Shown: positions 18,340-21,718 of the stretch, piece by piece
Layout: each line of letters starts with the position of its first letter
Numbering within the stretch: position 1 is the stretch's first letter
The notes under the pieces: model-generated
The model's database searches: none
Told to the model about the DNA's origin: nothing
The model's input: only the letters and a program-made list of their open reading frames with translations
Translations under genes and position numbers: made by a program
NCBI RefSeq assembly: GCF_000227135.1
Contig: NC_018260.1
Span: forward strand, 932,816 to 954,533
DNA length: 21,718 nt
From: Leishmania donovani
Lineage: Eukaryota > Euglenozoa > Kinetoplastea > Trypanosomatida > Trypanosomatidae
Direction of reading: 5' to 3'

Positions 18340-19809
18340 ATGCTTCGCCGTAACTTCTGGCGCCTCGTCGGCCTCAACAAGGTACAGTCCTTGGAGGAGG
18401 CCGTCGCGGACATGACGGACGGCATCTCTGTCGCGGTCGGCGGATTTGGCTGCAGTGGTGTGCCGGACGCTGTCATCAGCGCCATGTGCAAAAAGGGTGT
18501 AAAGGAGATGATTCTCTACACGGACTCGGCGGGTATCGACGGCTTTGGTCTCGCCCGTCTCATCGAGACGAAGCAGGTGCGCCGCATGTGCTGTTCGTTT
18601 GTGGGCATGAACAAGATCTTTAAGAGGCGCTACCTCGAGGGCGACGTTGAGCTGGAGTTTGTGCCGCAAGGAACACTGGCGGAGCGCATGCGTGCCGGCG
18701 GCGCGGGCATCCCTGCCTTCTACACGGCGACGGCGTACGGCACGCAGCGTCAGACAGGAGGGCAGATTATCCGGTACGACAAGAACGGCGTGCCGTGTGT
18801 CATCTCGGAGCCGAAGGAGACGCGGCAGTTCGGGAATCGGTGGTACGTTCTGGAGAAGACGATCCGGCCGGATTACGCGATTGTGAAGGCGCTGAAGGCG
18901 GACAAGAGCGGCAACCTTGTGTTCCGCGGGACTGCGCGCAACTTCAACATCCCCGCTGCGCAGTGTGGGCGGCGCGTGATCGCGGAAGTGGAGCAGGTAG
19001 TAGAGAACGGCGAAATCCACCCGGACGACGTGCACTTGCCTGGCGTGTACGTGCACCGCGTTGTGCAGGCGTCGTACGAGGTGCCCATCGAGAAGCGAAC
19101 GGTGTCCGGTAGCGGCGCAGAGCCGAGCAGCGTGAACCCGAACGACGACCGCCAGAAGATCGCGCGGCGGGCGGCGCTGGAGTTTGCAGACGGCATGTAT
19201 GCGAACCTCGGCATCGGCATCCCGACGGAGGCGGCGAACTATATGCCCGCCGGCGTGACGGTGACGCTGCATTCTGAGAACGGGCTGTTGGGCATGGGCC
19301 CGTTCCCGACAGCGGACAAGGTGAGCGCCGACTGGATCAATGCCGGAAAGCAGACGATCTCCTTCCTGCCGGGAGCAGCGTGCTTCGACAGCGCGACGTC
19401 GTTCGCGATGATTCGCGGCGGCCACATGAACCTGACGATGCTGGGTGCGCTTGAGGTTTCGTCGAACGGCGACCTCGCGAACTGGGGTATCCCCGGCAAG
19501 CTCGTCAACGGCCCTGGTGGTGCGATGGACCTCGTCGCGAGCGGCTCTCGCGTGGTGGTGACGATGTCACACTGCAACAAGAGAGGCGACTCGAAGCTTG
19601 TGGAGAGGTGTTCGCTGCCCGTGACGGGCCTGCATTGCGTGACCCGCATCATCACGGAAAAAGCCGTGTTTGACGTGATCGACAAACATCTCGTGCTGAA
19701 GGAGGTCGCGGAGGGTCTGACAGTGGACGACATCAAGAAGTGCACTGCTGCTCACTTCGAAGTGGACAAGGTGAAACCGATAGCATACGCAGCCCCCGTA
19801 TCCGGCTAA
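18340..19809 (+). CDS. SCOT: Succinyl-CoA:3-ketoacid / acetate:succinate CoA-transferase, mitochondrial
   Basis: A 489-residue family I CoA-transferase with both halves fused, as in eukaryotic SCOT. The N-terminal MLRRNFWRLVGLNK is a short mitochondrial presequence. The A half includes GGFGCSGVPDAVI (34-46), GTLAERMRAGGAGIPAFYTATAYGT (111-135) and PDYAIVKALKADKSGNLVFRGTARNFN (177-203). A hydrophilic linker (about 252-270) leads to the B half, with the GIGIP motif (291-295) and SENGLLGMGP, in which Glu313 is the expected catalytic glutamate that forms the enzyme-CoA thioester. In trypanosomatid mitochondria this enzyme (also called ASCT) moves CoA from acetyl-CoA to succinate, releasing acetate and feeding succinyl-CoA to substrate-level ATP synthesis. 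Whether the local preference is acetoacetate or acetate cannot be read from sequence. All key residues are intact and the length is normal. Confidence 0.95.
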   Translation: MLRRNFWRLVGLNKVQSLEEAVADMTDGISVAVGGFGCSGVPDAVISAMCKKGVKEMILYTDSAGIDGFGLARLIETKQVRRMCCSFVGMNKIFKRRYLEGDVELEFVPQGTLAERMRAGGAGIPAFYTATAYGTQRQTGGQIIRYDKNGVPCVISEPKETRQFGNRWYVLEKTIRPDYAIVKALKADKSGNLVFRGTARNFNIPAAQCGRRVIAEVEQVVENGEIHPDDVHLPGVYVHRVVQASYEVPIEKRTVSGSGAEPSSVNPNDDRQKIARRAALEFADGMYANLGIGIPTEAANYMPAGVTVTLHSENGLLGMGPFPTADKVSADWINAGKQTISFLPGAACFDSATSFAMIRGGHMNLTMLGALEVSSNGDLANWGIPGKLVNGPGGAMDLVASGSRVVVTMSHCNKRGDSKLVERCSLPVTGLHCVTRIITEKAVFDVIDKHLVLKEVAEGLTVDDIKKCTAAHFEVDKVKPIAYAAPVSG

Positions 19810-20278
19810 ACGGGTGGGCCATGCGTATCTCGCGGCCTGACGGTGCTGATCGTATCATGGATGACCCTAGAGCGGGAGGCCCTTTTCACCTCGAAGCTGC
19901 GAGGCGCCTCTGACTGCTCTCGATGCCTATTTAAGCATTCTATATATTCTCCGACGCCGCGGAGCATACCTTGAAGCCTCCTCTGCGAGCGTAGCGAACG
20001 TCTGGTGAAGGCGCCGGTGACCGGTATGTGCTGGCTCGTCGGTGCATATACAATTCTTCACTGTGAGAGCTGCAGAAGAGAGCGGCCCCCTTTCTTTTTT
20101 TTTGTCATATACGTATATATATATGTATATATATATATGTATGTATACTCTCGGGAGCGTCGTCAGCCCCCTTCGCTTGTCGTCGTCTGCGCCAACGCTC
20201 GCACTTTTCCTTCGACGCTTCGTCGAGGACTAGCACATGCGCACAGCACCCCTATCTGCGTTTTGCTCCCTCTCTTTT
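19810..20278. other. SCOT 3' flank
   Basis: Non-coding. It contains an AT-rich patch at 19926-19950 and a TA microsatellite at 20106-20147. It then becomes GC- and pyrimidine-rich up to copy C. No gene is seen on either strand. Confidence 0.6.
20106..20147. repeat. TA/GTA microsatellite
   Basis: About 42 bases of alternating TA with interspersed G/C (atatacgtatat... to ...gtatgtatac) in the SCOT 3' flank. It stands out sharply in a GC-rich locus. Confidence 0.85.
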
Positions 20279-20830
20279 CTCGTTTTTCTCCTCCGCGGAT
20301 GACGGGGACGACACCCCTCAGTGCGTGGCACCACAAGGGCCAGTGCACCCTCACTCTCTGTGGGGAAGCCATGCAGCCCCCCCCTCCACAGTATCCCTGT
20401 CAAGTGCCGAACGCCGCGCTTCCGGTGGCGACACGGTCAAGCACCTACGGTGTGAGGGGGTCAGAGCGGTGCATCGCCACGGGCATGCCGGCGGTCAGGT
20501 CGTGGATCGGCGTTGCGTTGGAGCGACCTGCGGCAGCGAACACGTGTGTACCGCGCATATAGCATGGCAGCGTGAATCGAGCTCATCCCGCCTGGCCCTC
20601 ACGCTGCCTACAGAGGTGGAGAGAGGGGGGAGCCCGAGTGCCACCCCGAGGGGGATGCATCGAATGGCGAGCGGCATAGCGGCCGCGGCTGTGAGGCGAC
20701 CTGAAGAGCGCGTGTGGGTGGGTGTGGTGTGTGACGCAGGGGCCGTGCTCCGATGAATGCGCCGGCGCATTGCTGTACCGTGCGCGCCTGCGGCTGCGTG
20801 GCACCACGCGATGGGGAGGGAGGGGGGCTG
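20279..20830 (-). repeat. SIDER2-like retroposon, copy C
   Basis: Same orientation as copy A. Over about 535 bp it differs from A at only three places that I can see: g for t near the gtcatc end, cgcctgg for cacctgg, and one G fewer in the 6/7-G run near 20621-20630. Read on the minus strand it ends gtcatc, then ccgcggaggagaaaaacgagaaaagag, an A-rich tail. At its other end the homology stops at ggggggctg (20830). The roughly 50 further bases present in A and B are absent or unrecognisable here, compatible with 5' truncation. Confidence 0.72.
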
Positions 20831-21008
20831 CGGCGTGGCCGCGCGTGTGCAGAGTGATGTGTAACTAATTCTTAAGAGGTGATGCGAAGACGTCAGCAAC
20901 TCTCTTCCCTCCTCCCTTTCTTAAACCTGTTTCCCTCTCCGCGCTTCCTTCCGTCTTCTATTATTGCGTTTGGCTGCGTTGATGCACAGTGCATCCATCA
21001 ACACACCA
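20831..21008. other. Unique spacer
   Basis: Non-repetitive intergenic sequence with a pyrimidine-rich segment at about 20900-20960. No gene is seen. Confidence 0.5.
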
Positions 21009-21452
21009 CCTACGGTGGAAAAAGACGAACTCGAAACCAGCAAGGGAAGTGGTGTGTGCTGTCTGCGGTGTAGGGCTGCTAGGTGCCCATTCGCCTGTGA
21101 GAGGGACAGCTGGTGGTTGTGTGTTGGCGCGCAGCACCGCTGCATGGGCCGGACGCGTATACAGACGAGCGTTTTCCTCTCTGTTTTGCTTCGCAGCTTG
21201 CAGAAGGTCAGGCGAATGCTGCAGCAGAAGGAGGGCGGGAGGGGCACGCTGGGCTTTGCCCGCTTCCTTCCCGACGCCCTCCCACACCACTTCTCGCCGA
21301 CGGCTCTCGCCTTCTCTGCAGTTTGCACTCGATGCTCTGCTGCGCGCCTTTCCACCTTCCTCTCCTCTCCTCTCTGCCCCCTCTCCCCTCTGTCGTACAC
21401 GCTGCTCTCTTGTCAGGTGCCAGCACAAGCACACGCGCACGGTAAGACCGCC
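21009..21452. repeat. 444-bp tandem repeat, unit 1
   Basis: The sequence beginning cctacggtggaaaaagacga at 21009 recurs at 21453 with a constant offset of 444. No difference is found over the 266 bases available. The unit has no credible ORF. Its second half holds a long polypyrimidine tract (21353-21393) followed by AG at 21415-21416, so each unit could carry a splice-acceptor-like signal. Confidence 0.88.
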
Positions 21453-21718
21453 CCTACGGTGGAAAAAGACGAACTCGAAACCAGCAAGGGAAGTGGTGTG
21501 TGCTGTCTGCGGTGTAGGGCTGCTAGGTGCCCATTCGCCTGTGAGAGGGACAGCTGGTGGTTGTGTGTTGGCGCGCAGCACCGCTGCATGGGCCGGACGC
21601 GTATACAGACGAGCGTTTTCCTCTCTGTTTTGCTTCGCAGCTTGCAGAAGGTCAGGCGAATGCTGCAGCAGAAGGAGGGCGGGAGGGGCACGCTGGGCTT
21701 TGCCCGCTTCCTTCCCGA
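21453..21718. repeat. 444-bp tandem repeat, unit 2 (cut by window end)
   Basis: Matches 21009-21274 exactly as far as I can read and continues off the window. Whether more units follow cannot be told. Unlike the two duplications around the N gaps, this one is joined by continuous sequence. Confidence 0.88.

Noticed and set aside
18100..19425. 441-codon frame antisense to SCOT
   Set aside because: Shadow frame of a strongly conserved enzyme gene on the other strand; rich in Arg, His, Val and Ala with no motif.
20921..21691. Minus-strand frames of 92-206 codons in the tandem repeat
   Set aside because: Repeated verbatim in both units and low complexity; no start context or conserved feature.
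1..21718. tRNA, rRNA, CRISPR, prophage or bacterial operon signals
   Set aside because: None seen. Gene content and layout are trypanosomatid, and the short palindromes do not form a spacer array or cloverleaf.

Overview
This window looks like nuclear DNA of a Leishmania species (kinetoplastid protozoan). The reasons are: intron-free genes all on the + strand, as in one polycistronic unit; long GC-rich intergenic stretches with polypyrimidine tracts followed by AG (trans-splice acceptor pattern) before each gene; CA, TA and poly-T simple repeats; and about 550-600 bp SIDER2-like retroposon copies. I cannot fix the species from sequence alone. Three of the five genes are recognisable: UDP-glucose 4-epimerase, CDC45, and a mitochondrial succinyl-CoA:3-ketoacid/acetate:succinate CoA-transferase. 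The other two are not recognised by name: a probable mitochondrial protein with a SAM-like C-terminal domain, and a 1226-residue coiled-coil protein.

Layout. 1-362: flank of an upstream gene. 363-948: SIDER2-like copy A (minus orientation), then a 99-N gap (949-1047), then a verbatim repeat of the end of copy A (1048-1375). 1737-2912: GALE. 3291-3894: SIDER2-like copy B (plus orientation). 4492-4590: a second 99-N gap, after which 4591-5263 repeats 3819-4491. 6256-7833: SAM-like gene. 9074-11431: CDC45. 13400-17080: coiled-coil gene. 18340-19809: CoA-transferase. 20279-20830: SIDER2-like copy C (minus orientation). 21009-21718: start of a 444-bp tandem repeat that runs off the window.

How it works together. 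The five genes have no shared pathway that I can see, which is normal for trypanosomatid polycistronic units: expression is set by trans-splicing, polyadenylation and 3' UTR elements, not by individual promoters. The unusual content is structural. Three almost identical retroposon copies frame the locus. A and B are inverted around GALE, and A and C are direct around all five genes, an arrangement known in Leishmania to seed gene amplification or inversion. Both N gaps are flanked by exact duplications, so the assembly is very probably inflated by 427 + 772 bases, and the contig ends lie at or inside the repeats. I found no evidence of a wholly new multi-gene system.
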